Assembly: GCF_019898765.1 (NCBI RefSeq)
Contig: NZ_JAIOKB010000003.1
Coordinates: 1-64,000 of the forward strand
Direction of reading: 5' to 3'
Source of the DNA: Sphingomonas yunnanensis
GTDB taxonomy: Bacteria; Pseudomonadota; Alphaproteobacteria; Sphingomonadales; Sphingomonadaceae
Length of the DNA: 64,000 nt
The position numbers and the translations under genes were made by a program. The notes beneath the pieces are model-generated. The model searched no databases and was not told the origin of the DNA. It worked only from the letters and a program-made list of their open reading frames with translations. Positions 62,532 through 64,000 of the stretch are shown in pieces; position 1 is the stretch's first letter, and every line of letters begins with the position of its first letter.

Positions 62532-63638
62532 TTACTCGGCGGCGAGGCGCGCGTCGGCGTGGATGAACTCGTTGGTCATCGCTGCGGCCACGTCGTCGGT
62601 CACCTGCTGCGGCGGGTGCTTGCAGAAGAATGCCGACGGACCCTCGAGCGCGCCGGCGATGCCGCGCTCCAGGCCGAGCTTCACGCAGCGGATCGCGTCG
62701 ACCACGACCGCGGCCGAGTTGGGCGAATCCTCGACCGACAGGCGCAGCTCGAGGTTCATCGGCACGCCGCCGAACAGGTCACCCTCCAGCCGGAGGAAGC
62801 ACAGCTTGTTGTCGCCGAGCCAGGGGATGTAGTCCGACGGGCCGACGTGGATGTTCTCGTCCGCGAGCCGCTCGGCGATCACCGCCTGCACCGCCTCGGT
62901 CTTCGACTCCTTCTTGCTCGCCAGCCGGTTGCGGTCGAGCATGTTCATGAAGTCGGTGTTGCCGCCGGTGTTGAGCTGGTAGGTGTGATCGATCGTCACG
63001 CCGCGCTGGCCGAACAGATTCGACAGCACGCGGTGGACGATCGTCGCGCCGACCTGCGCCTTCACGTCGTCGCCGATGATCGGCAGGCCGGCGTCGGCGA
63101 ACTTCTTCTCCCACTCGGGGCGCGAGGCGATGAACACCGGCATGCAGTTGACCACGCCGAGGCCCGCCTCGAGCGCGCACTCCATGTAGAACTCCGTCGC
63201 CTCCTGGCTGCCGACCGGCAGGAAGTTGACGAGGATCTCGGCGCCGGTGCGCTTGAGCTCGGCGATGATCTCCGCCTTCTCCGCGTCGCGCGTGTCGTTG
63301 ATCTCGAAGCCGCGGTCGTTGGCGGCGGTGAGCATGTGCGGCGCGACGCCGTCCAGCTTGGCACCCATCTTCACGATCGTCCCGGTCTTGGGCACGTCCG
63401 CGTGGAATACCTTGGTGCAATTCGGCTTGGCGAAGATCGCCTCGCCCAGGTCGAGGCCGACCTTGCGCGAGTCGACGTCGAACGCCGCGACGAAATCGAG
63501 GTCGCCGACCTTGTAGCCGCCGATCTCCTCATGGATCAGACCGGCGGCGGTGTTGCTGCCGGCATAGTGGTATTTGCCCTGCACGAGGCTGCTCGCGCAG
63601 TTCCCAACCCCAATGACCGCCACCTTGATCGAAGCCAT
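62532..63638 (-). CDS. inositol-3-phosphate synthase (myo-inositol-1-phosphate synthase)
   Basis: A 368-residue NAD-dependent isomerase that turns glucose-6-phosphate into inositol phosphate. VAVIGVGNCASSLVQG is the dinucleotide-binding start of the short bacterial (actinobacterial-like) form; LVNFLPVGSQEATEFY, IGDDVKAQVGATIVHR, NTGGNTDFMNMLD and SKTEAVQ are standard motifs, with catalytic lysines in the DDVK and SKKESK blocks. The start at 63638 (MASIKVAVIG) has GGGG about six bases upstream. It is the first gene of a minus-strand pair and divergent from the CDP-alcohol phosphatidyltransferase. Confidence 0.94.
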   Translation of the reverse strand: MASIKVAVIGVGNCASSLVQGKYHYAGSNTAAGLIHEEIGGYKVGDLDFVAAFDVDSRKVGLDLGEAIFAKPNCTKVFHADVPKTGTIVKMGAKLDGVAPHMLTAANDRGFEINDTRDAEKAEIIAELKRTGAEILVNFLPVGSQEATEFYMECALEAGLGVVNCMPVFIASRPEWEKKFADAGLPIIGDDVKAQVGATIVHRVLSNLFGQRGVTIDHTYQLNTGGNTDFMNMLDRNRLASKKESKTEAVQAVIAERLADENIHVGPSDYIPWLGDNKLCFLRLEGDLFGGVPMNLELRLSVEDSPNSAAVVVDAIRCVKLGLERGIAGALEGPSAFFCKHPPQQVTDDVAAAMTNEFIHADARLAAE

Positions 63639-63752
63639 TCTACCCCACTTGTCGGCCCCTAGCCGAGCTGAAGACATATACGTTGCCGCTTCGTGACAGA
63701 TACGTGGCAACTGTCAAGCGGACCGAACGCCTGTATAGGCGCGCCGGGGCAA
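63639..63752. promoter_or_regulatory. divergent promoter region of the inositol cluster
   Basis: ATACGT occurs at 63678-63683 and at 63700-63705, 22 bases (two helical turns) apart, and GTTGCC/GGCAAC form an inverted repeat (63682-63687, 63706-63711). These are candidate binding sites for a shared regulator; no promoter boxes were assigned. Confidence 0.35.
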
Positions 63753-64000
63753 ATGCACGAGGAACGCGTGAACGATTCCGAACCGGCTGTGGCGGGGAAG
63801 CCGCGGGAGCTTCAAGGCCTTCTGAACAGGACGATCTATCACCCGCTGGCGCACCTGCTGGCGCGCGCGCTGGTACCGACGCCGGTGACGCCGAATATGG
63901 TCTCGATTCTCGGCGCGCTGATGGTGATGGCGGCGGCGGTGCTGTACGCGCGGGTGGGAACGCCCGCGGCGATCGCGCTCGGCTTCCTGCTCCACTGCCT
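63753..64000 (+). CDS. CDP-alcohol phosphatidyltransferase, N-terminal part (runs off the window)
   Basis: The frame opens at ATG 63753 (GTG at 63768, preceded by GAGGAA, is an alternative) and reads ...LLNRTIYHPLAHLLARALVP then TPVTPNMVSILGALMVMAAAVLYARV and GTPAAIALGFLLHC at the edge. The TPVTPNMVS block before the first helix is typical of the family; the catalytic D-G-x2-A-R motif lies beyond the edge. The enzyme should join a CDP-activated alcohol to a second alcohol. With inositol-phosphate synthase and a cytidylyltransferase beside it, CDP-inositol is the likely donor. Confidence 0.8.
   Translation, partial: MHEERVNDSEPAVAGKPRELQGLLNRTIYHPLAHLLARALVPTPVTPNMVSILGALMVMAAAVLYARVGTPAAIALGFLLHC

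Overview
The window looks like chromosome of a GC-rich sphingomonad (Sphingomonadales, Alphaproteobacteria). The basis is about 70% GC in most genes, three TonB-dependent receptors of sphingomonad/Caulobacter style, a maltodextrin locus with a tryptophan-halogenase-like gene, TamA/TamB, DUF4142 and DUF2147 proteins, and dispersed palindromic intergenic repeats. No database search was possible; all family names come from reading motifs and architecture.

Bases 1-18150 hold a two-partner secretion locus that reads as a contact-dependent inhibition (CDI-like) system on the minus strand: an FhaC/ShlB-type outer-membrane transporter, a 5169-residue filamentous-haemagglutinin-like exoprotein ending in a Tox-REase-5-like nuclease, and two bases later a low-GC Imm52-like immunity gene. 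The 3' end of an IS5-family transposase abuts the immunity gene.

Bases 18512-29255 are a worn genomic island ending at a tRNA-Tyr gene. They hold debris (VirB1-like transglycosylase fragment, C-terminal third of an EPSP synthase, frameshifted Tn3-family transposase, truncated helicase/nuclease/AlbA-type protein, integrase fragment) among apparently intact genes: a D12-class adenine methyltransferase, two small coupled genes, a P4-type integrase and a helix-turn-helix protein. A PLD-like gene carries one in-frame TGA, and the integrase next to tRNA-Tyr carries one frameshift. Three similar hairpins and one multi-helix intergenic element are also present. The far attachment site was not found, so whether the CDI locus belongs to the island is open.

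Bases 29468-44962 are ordinary chromosome: rRNA methyltransferase RlmB, 2Fe-2S ferredoxin, AlkA-type glycosylase, a membrane protein, a DUF6454-like secreted protein, MTA phosphorylase, small exported proteins and three TonB-dependent receptors. Bases 45091-54342 carry overlapping tamA-tamB, then a tightly packed esterase, DUF4142 protein and flavin-dependent halogenase-like gene.

Bases 54725-61413 form a maltodextrin-use locus: LacI-family regulator, divergent from alpha-amylase, alpha-glucosidase and MFS sugar transporter, the last three joined by 4-base overlaps. A 12-base site, TGAATACGTATG, lies in the LacI/amylase intergenic region and again upstream of the distant receptor gene at 38822, suggesting one regulon. 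Repeat elements have invaded the 5' end of the amylase frame and the 3' end of the glucosidase frame.

Bases 61799-64000 hold an inositol cluster: sugar/inositol-phosphate nucleotidyltransferase, inositol-3-phosphate synthase and, divergently, the start of a CDP-alcohol phosphatidyltransferase. Together these could make a CDP-inositol-derived lipid or solute.
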